DNA from: Sinomonas atrocyanea
GTDB taxonomy: Bacteria; Actinomycetota; Actinomycetes; Actinomycetales; Micrococcaceae
Direction: 5' to 3'
Assembly (NCBI RefSeq): GCF_030811715.1
Contig: NZ_JAUSRH010000002.1
Coordinates: 372,001 to 436,000, forward strand
Length of the DNA: 64,000 nucleotides
Shown: piece after piece, positions 1 to 12,799 of the stretch
Layout of the letters: each line of letters opens with the position of its first letter
Numbering within the stretch: the stretch's first letter is position 1
The notes under the pieces: generated by a model
The model's database searches: none
The model's input: only the letters and a program-made list of their open reading frames with translations
Told to the model about the DNA's origin: nothing
Position numbers and translations under genes: made by a program

Positions 1-2
1 AG

Positions 3-812
3 CCCGACCACGCGCCGTCGCACGCCGAGAACGGCCGCGGGCCGTCCGCATGGAGCCCGCCGAGCCTCCTCATCGACGCGGTGCCCTGGGGCAAGCCCGC
101 GCAGCCCGAGCCCGCCCAGGGAGGAGTGCCCCCGCACCGCCCCCGGCCCCGGGCCCAGAGCGAGATGCACTACCCCGAGCCGCCGCCGGCTGACGGGCCG
201 CAGGGCCGCTCGATCACGTCCGAGCTCTACAGCGACCACGACGGCGAGACGGTCATGCGCAGCGAGCTGGACCCGGCCTCGCTGGGCGCGGAGGGCGGCC
301 AGGACCGCGCCGGCCCGGCTCCGGCTGCCGCCGCCCAGGCCCGCGCGGCGGCGGGTCCGCTGGTGCTCGGCCGCCGGTGTGCGCAGGGGCACTCGAGCCC
401 GCCCTCGTACCCCCAGTGCGCGGTCTGCGGCGAGCACCTCGAGGGTGATCCGGTGCAGGTCCCGCGTCCGGCCCTGGGCCGCGTGGTCTTCTCCACCGGG
501 GAGGTCATTGACCTCGTCCAGCCGCTCGTGGTGGGCCGCCAGCCCTCGGTCTCGCGCGTGGCCAGCGGCGGGATGCCGCGCCTCGTCTCGGTCACGAGCC
601 CCTCGGGGGACATCTCGCGCAACCACCTCGAGGTCCGCCTCGAGGGCTGGCACGTCATGGTCCGCGACCTCAAGGCGACCAACGGCACGGTGCTCGAGCG
701 GCCCGGCCAGGCGCCGCGCCGGCTCGCCCAGGGCGAGATGACGATTGTGCTCGACGGCGACGTCGCGGACCTGGGCGACGGCGTGAGCCTGCGCTTCGAG
801 GCGGTGCCGTGA
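3..812 (+). CDS. FHA-domain protein, 5' end outside the window
   Basis: The reading frame stays open from the window edge, so the gene very probably begins upstream; the first in-frame start inside the window is GTG 81, but the residues before it (SLLIDAVPWGKP) read like protein. The middle holds a small cysteine/histidine cluster (CAQGH followed by CAVCG) resembling a zinc ribbon, after a low-complexity Pro/Ala region. The last ~110 residues (from about nt 485) form an FHA fold: VVGRQPSV, SRNHLEVRLE and the NGT-type turn in DLKATNGTVL, the usual phosphothreonine-binding motifs. It overlaps the next gene, a Ser/Thr kinase, by 4 nt, so the two are translationally coupled and the FHA domain plausibly binds kinase-phosphorylated partners. 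Family call is firm; partner is inference. Confidence 0.85.
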   Translation, partial: PDHAPSHAENGRGPSAWSPPSLLIDAVPWGKPAQPEPAQGGVPPHRPRPRAQSEMHYPEPPPADGPQGRSITSELYSDHDGETVMRSELDPASLGAEGGQDRAGPAPAAAAQARAAAGPLVLGRRCAQGHSSPPSYPQCAVCGEHLEGDPVQVPRPALGRVVFSTGEVIDLVQPLVVGRQPSVSRVASGGMPRLVSVTSPSGDISRNHLEVRLEGWHVMVRDLKATNGTVLERPGQAPRRLAQGEMTIVLDGDVADLGDGVSLRFEAVP

Positions 813-2608
813 GCTCGAAGCGGCCCCCGGCCCCGCCCCCCGACCTCAAGGGCTTCAGGTACCTGAGCCTGCTCGGCTCGGGCGGCTTCTCCGACGTCTA
901 CCTGTACGAGCAGGACAGGCCCCGCCGCAAGGTCGCCGTCAAGGTGCTCCTGTCCGACCTGCGCACCGAGAGCGCGCGCCGGCAGTTCGAGACCGAGGCC
1001 AACCTGATGGCCCAGCTCTCCTCGCACCCGTACATCGTGACGATCTACCAGGCGGAGATCACTGACGGCGGCCACTCCTACCTCGCAATGGAGTACTGCT
1101 CGCGCCCGAGCCTGGACATCCGCTACCGCCGGGAGCGGCTCAGCGTCGACGAGGTCCTCGCGGTCGGCATCCAGGTCGCCTCCGCGGTCGAGACCGCCCA
1201 TCGTGCCGGGATCGCGCACCGCGACATCAAGCCGGCCAACATCCTCGTCACCGACTACAACCGGCCCGCCCTGACGGACTTCGGGATCTCGGGCACCGTG
1301 GAAGGCGGCGGGGACGCGGACATGGGCATGTCCATCCCGTGGTCGCCCCCCGAGTCATTCCGCGGCAGCGTGGCCGACGGCGTGGCCCTGGACGTCTGGG
1401 CCCTCGGCGCGACCCTGTACACGCTCCTCGCGGGCCGCTCGCCGTTCGTCATCCCGGGCGGGGACAACTCGCAACGGGCGCTCGTGCAGCGCATCCACAC
1501 CTCGCCGGTCCCGCCGCTGGGCCGCGCCGACGTGCCGGAGTCGCTCGAGCTCGTGCTCGCGACCGCGATGTCCAAGGCGCCCGAGAGCCGCTACTCCTCG
1601 GCCCACACGTTCGCCCTCGCGCTGCAGCGGATCCAGAACGAGCTCAGCCTCTCGGTGACGCCGTTCGAGGTGCTCGAGGAGCCCTCGGACGACGACGACC
1701 CCGACTCCTCCTACGAGGAGACCCGCGTGCGGGGCGTCGTCGCGATCAACCCCCACGGCCCCCGCGCGGGCACCGGGACGGGGGCGGCACCGGGCCGGAC
1801 TGTGCCCGGCCGGACGGTGCCGGGCGGTTCAGGGCGCACCGTCCCCGGACGCACGACGCCGTTCCCCGACTCGGGCGCGGGCCTCGCCGGGGCACCGGGC
1901 GACGGCACGGCGCCGGGGGACACCACAGCGGGACGGGACGACACCGTCGCGCGCGGCCGGACCGGCACCGTGCCGGGCACGCAGGTGGCCCTCCACGGGC
2001 CCGGGGCGGGCGCCGAGCCGGAGGCCGACCCGACCGTGCTGCGCGGCGATGCGACGGGCGCCGACGCGACGGTCCTGCGGGGCCGCCTCGCGGGGACCGG
2101 GCAGCCCGGAGCAGGGCAGGGGCCAGAAGACGGCAGCCGCGAGGACGCCGACGGCGAGGAGCGCGCCGCCGCCGTGCGCCGCCGTCGTACGCTGCTGGCC
2201 TCCTCCGCCGCCGGCGTGGTCCTCGTCGCCGCGGTCGGGGCCGGGATCGTGCTCGCGCCCGGCCTCGCCAACCGTCCTGCGCCGAACCAGACCACGTACA
2301 GCGCCCCGCCGGTCGACGCGGTGGACTCCGGCGCGGTGCCCAACGTCACCGGTCTGAAGGGGACCGCGGACGCCTCGGGCGTCACGTTCACCTGGAAGAA
2401 CCCGCAGCCCAAGCCCGGCGACGCCTACCTCGTCACGGTGCTGCGCCTGACGGGGCAGCAGCCGCCCACCACGGTCACCGCAACGAAGGCCACCGTGCCC
2501 AAGGAAGCCTCGGGGCAGACCTGCGTGCGCGTCGTGGTGCGGCGCAGCGACGGCGCGGCCGGGCCGATGGACGACTCCGCGCCGAGCGCGTGCGTGAGCA
2601 CCAAGTGA
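809..2608 (+). CDS. transmembrane serine/threonine protein kinase (PknB type)
   Basis: A 599-residue Hanks-type kinase. The N-terminal ~270 residues carry the glycine loop GSGGFSDV (23-30), ATP lysine K45 in KVAVKVL, catalytic loop HRDIKPAN (H137, R138, D139), DFG at 157-159 and the WSPPESF variant of the APE motif. A long Pro/Gly/Thr-rich linker (~residues 310-450) contains repeated RTVPG/DATVLRG-like segments rich in threonine, possible phosphorylation sites. An Arg-rich stop is followed by one membrane helix (~463-485), then an extracellular ~100-residue fibronectin-III-like domain with WKNPQPKPGDAYLV. GTG start overlaps the upstream FHA gene. It heads an FHA/EssC/WXG100 locus, so it likely phosphorylates FHA ligands of that secretion apparatus; this role is inferred from context. 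Confidence 0.9.
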   Translation: MSSKRPPAPPPDLKGFRYLSLLGSGGFSDVYLYEQDRPRRKVAVKVLLSDLRTESARRQFETEANLMAQLSSHPYIVTIYQAEITDGGHSYLAMEYCSRPSLDIRYRRERLSVDEVLAVGIQVASAVETAHRAGIAHRDIKPANILVTDYNRPALTDFGISGTVEGGGDADMGMSIPWSPPESFRGSVADGVALDVWALGATLYTLLAGRSPFVIPGGDNSQRALVQRIHTSPVPPLGRADVPESLELVLATAMSKAPESRYSSAHTFALALQRIQNELSLSVTPFEVLEEPSDDDDPDSSYEETRVRGVVAINPHGPRAGTGTGAAPGRTVPGRTVPGGSGRTVPGRTTPFPDSGAGLAGAPGDGTAPGDTTAGRDDTVARGRTGTVPGTQVALHGPGAGAEPEADPTVLRGDATGADATVLRGRLAGTGQPGAGQGPEDGSREDADGEERAAAVRRRRTLLASSAAGVVLVAAVGAGIVLAPGLANRPAPNQTTYSAPPVDAVDSGAVPNVTGLKGTADASGVTFTWKNPQPKPGDAYLVTVLRLTGQQPPTTVTATKATVPKEASGQTCVRVVVRRSDGAAGPMDDSAPSACVSTK

Positions 2609-2679
2609 GACTGCCCGGCGGCGCGACGCGCCACGGGGACCATGTGAATGTCCGAACTGGGGAGACGGAGCACACACGA

Positions 2680-3450
2680 ATGGACCAAGGAACGCCAGGG
2701 GCCGGCGACCTCGTCGTGGACTTCTGCGGCGAGCTGTACCGGCCCGACCCGGGCGGAGTCTTCGGAATCGGCAGGGAGGGCGACCTCGAGGTCGACGACA
2801 ACCCCTACCTGCACCGCCGCTTCCTCGAGATCTCCCACGTGGACGGCATCTGGTGGCTCTCCAACGTCGGGTCGCTGCTCTCGGCCACGGTCGCGGACGT
2901 GAGCGGCGGGCTGCAGGCCTGGGTGGTGCCCGGCGCGCGGATCCCGCTCGTCTTCGGCCACACCAACGTCATCTTCACCGCCGGGTCCACGACGTACGAG
3001 TTCGCCGTGCACGTGCGCACCCCCGCGTTCCGGCAGCACGCGAGCCTCGACGAGGACGACGGCGCCGCGGGGGAGACCACCATCGGCCCCATCACATTCA
3101 CCGAGTCGCAGAAGGCCGTGATCGTGGCGCTCGCCGAGCCCATGCTGCGCCGCGACGGGACGGGCCTGAGCTCCATCCCCACCTCCGCGGCGGCCGCCCG
3201 GCGGCTCGGCTGGGCGCTCACCAAGTTCAACCGGAAGCTGGACAACGTGTGCGACAAGCTCGACCGCGTCGGCGTGGTCGGCCTCCGGGCCGGCGGCGGG
3301 AAGCTGGCCACCAACCGGCGCGCCCGCCTCGTCGAGCACGCCGTCAGCTCCCACCTCGTCACCGCCGAGGACCTCGTGCTCCTCAAGACGCAGGCCGAGA
3401 CGCCCCGCGGCCCTGCGCCCGCCGGGCAGAACGGGCCGGAGGGGGACTAG
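2680..3450 (+). CDS. FHA-like domain plus winged-helix protein
   Basis: A 256-residue soluble protein. Residues ~10-110 resemble an FHA beta-sandwich (GVFGIGREGDLEVDDNPY, LHRRFLEI, WWLSNVG), although the canonical S-x-x-H motif is replaced by LHRRF. Residues ~128-205 look like a winged helix (TFTESQKAVIVALAEPML, then ALTKFNRKLDNVCDKLDR). ATG 2680 has GGAG 9 nt upstream; an in-frame GTG at 2644 is the alternative. The stop codon abuts the GTG of the EssC-like ATPase, so the two are one operon. The FHA-plus-winged-helix layout suggests an adaptor that may bind DNA or protein when a partner is phosphorylated. Not a protein I can name. Confidence 0.75.
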   Translation: MDQGTPGAGDLVVDFCGELYRPDPGGVFGIGREGDLEVDDNPYLHRRFLEISHVDGIWWLSNVGSLLSATVADVSGGLQAWVVPGARIPLVFGHTNVIFTAGSTTYEFAVHVRTPAFRQHASLDEDDGAAGETTIGPITFTESQKAVIVALAEPMLRRDGTGLSSIPTSAAAARRLGWALTKFNRKLDNVCDKLDRVGVVGLRAGGGKLATNRRARLVEHAVSSHLVTAEDLVLLKTQAETPRGPAPAGQNGPEGD

Positions 3451-6400
3451 GTGCGCATCAGACTCACGCTGCGGCGCGACCCCGAGCCCGCGGTGGACCT
3501 GGCCGTGACCGTGGACGGCCTCGCCTCGGTGGGCGACGTGGCCCGGGAACTGTGGCTCGCCGATCCGGCCCGGGCGGCCGGGCACACCGGGACGGGCGGC
3601 CGGGCTGACACCGGCGCCCTGGCCGGCCTGACCCTCCGGGTCGAGGAGTCGGTCCTCGCCGGCGGCATGACCGGCCGCGTCCTGGACCCCGACGGGACCT
3701 TCCTCGAATCGGGCCTCCGGCAGGGCTCGACCGTCTCGCTCTCGCGGGTGGCCGTGCGCAGGAAATCGGGCGGGGCGGGCCACGGCGCGCCCGGCGCGGA
3801 CAGCGGCGGGAAGGCACCCGCCGTCGACCGCGGACCGGCAGCGGCGACCCTGCGGGTGGTCTCCGGCCCGGACGCCGGCAAGGAATTCTCCCTCCCGGTC
3901 GGCGCGAGCCTGATCGGCCGCGGCGCCGGCGCCGACGTGGTCCTCGCCGACCCGCTCGTCTCCAAGCGGCACGCGCGGATCACGGTGGGCGAGACCATCG
4001 AGATCGCGGACCTGAACTCGTCCAACGGGCTCGTCATGGACGGGCTCACCGTCTCCAAGGCCGTGCTGGCCTCCTCGGACGCCGTGACCCTCGGTGACTC
4101 GACCGTGTCCGTGGTGGGCCTCGGGCACAGCGCCGGGCGCACCCAGACCTCGCCGCTCGTGCCGTTCAACCGCTCCCCGCGGGTGGTGCCGAGGTTCCCA
4201 CCGCAGGCCCGCGAACTGCCGGAGGGGCCGCAGCGGCCCACCACCCAGCCGTTCCCGATCGTCATGCTCTTCGTGCCGATCCTCATGGGGGCCGTGATGT
4301 TCGCGGTCCTGCAGAGCGTCGTGTCCATCGTGTTCATGGCGATGATGCCGCTGTTCGCGGTGGGCATGTGGTTCGAGTACCGCCGCCACGCCAGGCGCGA
4401 GCTCCGGGAGGAGACCAGGCTCTTCGAGGAACGGCTCGCGGAATTCACGCGCCAGATCACCGAGCTGCAGACGGTCGAGCGGGCCGTCCGGCTCCAGGAG
4501 GCACCCTCGGTGGCGGAGACCGTGGAGTCGATCTACCGGCTCGGCCCACTGCTGTGGACCCACGCCCCGGAGCACCGCGAGTTCCTCACGGTCCGGCTCG
4601 GCCTCGGCACCGTGCCGAGCCGCGTCAGCATCACGGTCCCGCCCGAGGGCAGGACGCTGCCCGAGTTCACCCGCCGCCTCCACGAGGCCCAGGGCCGCTT
4701 CGCGGTGCTCGACGCCGTGCCGGTCACGGCGAGCCTGCGCCAGGGCGGCGGCCTCGGCGTCGCCGGCCCCCGGGGCCTCGTCGAGAACGTCGCGCGCGGC
4801 ATCCTGCTGCAGCTCGCAGGACTCCACTCGCCCGCGGAGGTGGTGATCGCGGGGCTGGCCTCGCACGATTCCAAGGAGCGCTGGGAATGGCTCCAGTGGC
4901 TCCCGCATGTGGGCTCCTCCCACTCGCCCCTCACCGGCGACCACCTCGCCGCCGGATCCGCGGCCGGGATGCTCCTGCTCACCCGGCTCGAGGACCTGCT
5001 CGCCGTCCGCGCCAGCGGCCCGGACGGGCAGGCCAGCCCCTCGGGCGGTGCCGCGGGACGGCGCGGAGCAGTGCGGGAGGAGCATGACGGGACGTCCGAG
5101 CCGATCGTGCCGACCGTCGTCGTCCTCGTCGAGGACGACGCCCCGGTGGACCGCGGACGGCTCACGCGCATCGCCGAACTCGGTCCCGACGTGGGCATCC
5201 ACGTCGTGTGGGTGGCGGCAGGCGCCGAGCAGCTGCCGCAGTGCTGCCGCGACTTCATCGTGGTCGACGGCGAGCACGGGGCCACGAGCGGCCAGGTCCG
5301 CCTCGGGCGGCACACCTACCCGGTCAGCTGCGAGAGCGTCGACGAGGCGCTCGCCGTCCAGCTGGGCCGGATGCTCACCCCGATCGTCGACGTGGGCAAG
5401 CCGGTCGACGACGACTCCGACCTCCCGCGCAGCGTCTCCTACGTGACGCTCGCCGGCAAGGAGATCGCGGACGACGCCGGCACGGTCGCCGAGCGCTGGC
5501 AGCAGTCCAACTCCTTGCGTGCCTCGGCCGTGGCCAATCCGAAGGCCAAGGGCAGCCTGCGTGCGCTCGTGGGCTCGAAGGGCGTGGAACAGTTCTTCCT
5601 GGACCTGAAGAACGAGGGCCCGCACGCGCTCGTGGGCGGCACGACGGGCGCTGGCAAGTCCGAATTCCTGCAGTCGTGGGTGCTCGGCATGGCCAGCGCG
5701 TACAGCCCGGACCGGGTCACCTTCCTGTTCGTGGACTACAAGGGCGGCGCAGCGTTCGCCGACTGCGTCAGCCTGCCGCACACGGTGGGGCTCGTGACCG
5801 ACCTGTCGCCCCACCTCGTGCGGCGCGCCCTCACGTCCCTGCGGGCCGAGCTGCACTACCGCGAGCACCTGTTCAACCGGAAGAAGGCCAAGGACCTCCT
5901 CGCGATGGAGCGCGCCGCGGACCCGGACACCCCGCCCTACCTCGTCATCGTGGTGGACGAGTTCGCCGCGCTCGCCACCGAGGTCCCCGAGTTCGTCGAG
6001 GGGGTGGTGGACGTCGCCGCCCGCGGCCGGTCCCTCGGCCTGCACCTCATCCTCGCCACCCAGCGGCCCGCGGGCGTCATCAAGGACAGCCTGCGCGCCA
6101 ACACGAACCTGCGCATCGCGCTGCGGATGGCGGACGAGGCCGACTCCGAGGACATCCTGGGGGAGAAGACCGCGGCGTACTTCGACCCGGGCATCCCCGG
6201 CCGCGGTGCCGCCAAAACCGGTCCCGGGCGCATCCAGGGCTTCCAGACCGGGTACGCGTCGGGCTGGACCACCGAGCGGCCCGCGGTGCCCCGCATCGAC
6301 ATCGCCGAGATGGACTTCGGCACCGGCGCGGCCTGGGAGCGGCCGGCAGACCTCGTGGACGCCGAGCCCGAGGCCGAAGGACCCAACGACATCGCCCGCA

Positions 6401-7986
6401 TGGTCCGCACCATCTCGACGGCGGCCGACCGGATCGGGCTCGACATGCCGCGCAAGCCGTGGCTCGCCGAGCTGCCGCAGACCTACGATGTGGCGCGCCT
6501 GCCCAATCCGCGCACGGACGAGCGGCTGCTGCTCGGCGTCGTGGACGACCCGGCGCACCAGGGCCAGCCGACGTTCTTCTACGAGCCCGACCGGGACGGG
6601 AACATGGCCGTCTACGGCACCGGCGGTTCCGGGAAGTCCGCGGCGCTGCGCACGGTCGCGGTCGCTGCGGCCATCACGATGCGCGGCGGCCCCGTCCAGG
6701 TCTACGGCATCGACGCCGGCTCGCGCGGCCTGCACATGCTCGAGACGCTCCCGCACGTGGGTGCCGTGATCGACGCGGACGACGCCGAGCGCATCGGCCG
6801 GCTGATGCGCCACCTGTCCGCGCTCGTCGACGAGCGCTCCGAGCGGTATGCCGCCGCCCGGGCCGGCAGCATCGGCGAGTACCGGCGTCTCGCGGACCGT
6901 CCTGACGAGCCCCGCATCGTGGTCCTCATCGATGGCATGGGGGCGTTCCGCGAGCAGTACGAGTACAGCTCCGAGAGCGCGGTGTTCGATCTGCTCACGC
7001 AGCTCGCCTCCGATGGGCGCGCGGTCGGCGTGCACCTCGTCATGACCGGTGACCGGACCAACTCGATCCCGGCTTCGATCGCCTCGAGCGTGCAGAAGCG
7101 GATCATCCTGCGCATGACCGGCGAGGACGACTACATGATGTTCGGCCAGCCCAAGGACGTGGTCACACCGCAGTCGCCCCCTGGGCGCGGCGTGGTGGAC
7201 GGCCTCGAGGTCCAGCTGGGCGTGCTCGGCGGGAACGCGAACGTGGCGCTGCAGGCGCGCGAGATCACTCGGCTCGCCGAGGCGATGCGCCGCCAGGGCG
7301 TCCCCGAGGCGCCACCCGTGCGGACGCTGCCGGACCTCGTGGCGGGCCCGGCGCTGCCGACTGACTCGGGGCGGGTGGCGCTCGGTCTGGAGGACTCCAC
7401 GCTCGAGCCGCTCTACGTCGACCCCTCGGGGGCCTTCATGCTCACCGGCCCGCCCGGATCCGGGCGCACGACGGCGCTCGCGGCCCTCGCGGCCGGGCTG
7501 CGGAGGGCGCGCCCCGAGGTCCGCAGGGTGTACCTGGGAGCCCGGAAGTCTGCCCTGGCGAACCTGCCGCTGTGGGACGCGAGCTTCACCGGAGAGGACG
7601 CCGTGTCCGGTGCCGTCGACGAGCTCCAGCTCGACGTGGGGGTGCGGGAGTTCGCGCTCTTCGTCGAGGGCCTGCCCGAGTTCGACTCCACGCTGGCCGA
7701 GAGTGGGCTTTCGGGGCTCATCACCGCCATGGACCGCGAGGGCCTGTGGGTGGTCGGTGAGTCGGAGACCGCGGGCTGGGGTTCGGCGTGGAGCCTGTCG
7801 CAGCCGTTCAAGAACGGGCGCCGCGGCCTGCTGCTCAACCCCGCTGAGATGGACGGCGACTCGCTCCTGAACACGTCCCTGGGGCGCATCCGGAATCCCC
7901 GGTATGTCCCAGGACGGGGCTTCTACGTGGCCCGGGGACGGGCGTTCAAGGTGCAGGCCGCGTTCGAGGACCTCGCCGCAGGCTGA
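3451..7986 (+). CDS. EssC/EccC-type FtsK/SpoIIIE ATPase of a type VII-like secretion system
   Basis: A 1511-residue membrane-anchored ATPase, the motor of type VII secretion. Order: a beta-grasp-like N-terminus (~1-105); an FHA domain (~134-226; LIGRGAGADVVL, SKRHARI, NSSNGL); two membrane helices (~268-287, 289-309); a coiled helix; then three FtsK/SpoIIIE modules. Module 1 has Walker A GTTGAGKS (730-737) and Walker B IVVDEF (D836, E837). Module 2 has GTGGSGKS (1056-1063) but a VLIDGMG Walker B without the second acid. Module 3 has GPPGSGRT (1333-1340), Arg replacing the Walker lysine. Only module 1 looks fully catalytic, as usual for EssC/EccC. An N-terminal FHA is an EssC (type VIIb) trait. 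GTG start directly follows the previous stop. The WXG100 substrate gene lies 185 bp downstream. Confidence 0.93.
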   Translation: MRIRLTLRRDPEPAVDLAVTVDGLASVGDVARELWLADPARAAGHTGTGGRADTGALAGLTLRVEESVLAGGMTGRVLDPDGTFLESGLRQGSTVSLSRVAVRRKSGGAGHGAPGADSGGKAPAVDRGPAAATLRVVSGPDAGKEFSLPVGASLIGRGAGADVVLADPLVSKRHARITVGETIEIADLNSSNGLVMDGLTVSKAVLASSDAVTLGDSTVSVVGLGHSAGRTQTSPLVPFNRSPRVVPRFPPQARELPEGPQRPTTQPFPIVMLFVPILMGAVMFAVLQSVVSIVFMAMMPLFAVGMWFEYRRHARRELREETRLFEERLAEFTRQITELQTVERAVRLQEAPSVAETVESIYRLGPLLWTHAPEHREFLTVRLGLGTVPSRVSITVPPEGRTLPEFTRRLHEAQGRFAVLDAVPVTASLRQGGGLGVAGPRGLVENVARGILLQLAGLHSPAEVVIAGLASHDSKERWEWLQWLPHVGSSHSPLTGDHLAAGSAAGMLLLTRLEDLLAVRASGPDGQASPSGGAAGRRGAVREEHDGTSEPIVPTVVVLVEDDAPVDRGRLTRIAELGPDVGIHVVWVAAGAEQLPQCCRDFIVVDGEHGATSGQVRLGRHTYPVSCESVDEALAVQLGRMLTPIVDVGKPVDDDSDLPRSVSYVTLAGKEIADDAGTVAERWQQSNSLRASAVANPKAKGSLRALVGSKGVEQFFLDLKNEGPHALVGGTTGAGKSEFLQSWVLGMASAYSPDRVTFLFVDYKGGAAFADCVSLPHTVGLVTDLSPHLVRRALTSLRAELHYREHLFNRKKAKDLLAMERAADPDTPPYLVIVVDEFAALATEVPEFVEGVVDVAARGRSLGLHLILATQRPAGVIKDSLRANTNLRIALRMADEADSEDILGEKTAAYFDPGIPGRGAAKTGPGRIQGFQTGYASGWTTERPAVPRIDIAEMDFGTGAAWERPADLVDAEPEAEGPNDIARMVRTISTAADRIGLDMPRKPWLAELPQTYDVARLPNPRTDERLLLGVVDDPAHQGQPTFFYEPDRDGNMAVYGTGGSGKSAALRTVAVAAAITMRGGPVQVYGIDAGSRGLHMLETLPHVGAVIDADDAERIGRLMRHLSALVDERSERYAAARAGSIGEYRRLADRPDEPRIVVLIDGMGAFREQYEYSSESAVFDLLTQLASDGRAVGVHLVMTGDRTNSIPASIASSVQKRIILRMTGEDDYMMFGQPKDVVTPQSPPGRGVVDGLEVQLGVLGGNANVALQAREITRLAEAMRRQGVPEAPPVRTLPDLVAGPALPTDSGRVALGLEDSTLEPLYVDPSGAFMLTGPPGSGRTTALAALAAGLRRARPEVRRVYLGARKSALANLPLWDASFTGEDAVSGAVDELQLDVGVREFALFVEGLPEFDSTLAESGLSGLITAMDREGLWVVGESETAGWGSAWSLSQPFKNGRRGLLLNPAEMDGDSLLNTSLGRIRNPRYVPGRGFYVARGRAFKVQAAFEDLAAG

Positions 7987-8171
7987 GTCCTTCCGAACCT
8001 CGTCCCTATTCGTGGGAGGGCGCGCGCTCGGGTGGGGAGGAGTCCCCATCGCGGGTCCGGCAGTGAACCGATAGGTTGGTCTTCGAACGCGAGGCCCCCT
8101 CTGGGAACGAAACGGGGGTGGCTGCGCGGGGGATTCCTGGACACGCCGGGGACGTATCGAAAGGAAACACC

Positions 8172-11926
<3,755 letters not shown>

Positions 11927-11930
<4 letters not shown>

Positions 11931-12424
11931 CGGGCCTCAGCGTCCGCGAGGCAACCCCGGCGGACTACCCGGAGATCGCCCGGATCGCCGAGGCCGCCTA
12001 CCTCGGCCCCGGCTACTTCGAGAGCGCCGACCACCCGTACATGCAGCACATCGCGGACGTGGCCTACCGGGCCTCGCGGGGCACACTCCTCGTCGCGGAG
12101 CGGGACGGGCGGATCGTCGGATCCGTGACCGTCATGGCGCACGGCGACGGCTTCGACCAGATCGCCCGTCCCGGGGAGTTCGAGTTCCGCCTCCTCGTGG
12201 TGGACCCTGCCGCGCAGCGCTCGGGGGCAGGCACGGCCCTGGTGCGCGAGGTCGAGGCGAGGGCCAAGCGGGCGGAGGCGACCGCCGTCGTGCTCACCAC
12301 GGGGGAGGGCTGGGAGGCGCCGAACGCGCTCTACCCCCGGCTCGGCTACGAGCGCGCGCCCGAGCGGGACTGGCCGGTCACAGGGACGGACATCATGCTC
12401 CCGGTGTACATCAAGCGCCTCTGA
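11927..12424 (+). CDS. GNAT family N-acetyltransferase
   Basis: A 165-residue single-domain acetyltransferase. The N-terminus VREATPADYPEIARIAEAAY is the first strand/helix of the fold; VVDPAAQRSGAGTALVREVE is motif A, the acetyl-CoA pyrophosphate loop (Q/R-x-x-G-x-G/A). The ending (PNALYPRLGYERAP) is typical of family members acting on small molecules or amines. ATG overlaps the preceding stop in ATGA, so it is the third gene of the ligA transcript. Substrate cannot be predicted. Confidence 0.88.
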
Positions 12425-12498
12425 CCCGCGGGCCGGCCCTCTGACGACCGCGACTAGACTGGATCGCGAACCTTCTAACCACCTTCACAGGGAGATCC

Positions 12499-12795
12499 AT
12501 GGCTGAGATCACTCGCGACGACGTTGCGCACCTCGCGCAGCTCGCGCGGATCGAGATGAGCGAGGCGGAGCTGGACAAGATGGCGGGCGAACTGGCCCAC
12601 ATCGTGGACGCCGTCAAGAGCGTGAGCGAGGCCGCGGGCCCCGACGTCCCGGCCACGAGCCACCCGATCCCGCTGCAGAACGTCTTCCGCGAGGACGTCG
12701 TGGGCCACGTCCTCACCCCGGCCGAGGCGCTCTCCGGCGCCCCCGACTCAGACCAGGACCGCTTCAAGGTCCCGGCCATCCTGGACGAGGAGTAA
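12499..12795 (+). CDS. gatC: Asp-tRNA(Asn)/Glu-tRNA(Gln) amidotransferase subunit C
   Basis: Small 98-residue subunit that stabilises GatA within the GatCAB transamidosome. It shows the family N-terminus [29 protein letters not shown] and the C-terminal LREDVV-like stretch ([18 protein letters not shown]). ATG has a GGGAG ribosome site 7 nt upstream; a TAGACT hexamer at 12453-12458 is a plausible -10. First gene of gatCAB; the next gene follows after 4 nt. Confidence 0.97.
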   Translation: MAEITRDDVAHLAQLARIEMSEAELDKMAGELAHIVDAVKSVSEAAGPDVPATSHPIPLQNVFREDVVGHVLTPAEALSGAPDSDQDRFKVPAILDEE

Positions 12796-12799
12796 GCCC

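Noticed and set aside
2425-8049. 1874-codon ORF on the minus strand opposite the type VII locus
   Set aside because: High-GC shadow: His/Arg/Ala/Gly-rich translation without domains, opposite four clearly real genes.
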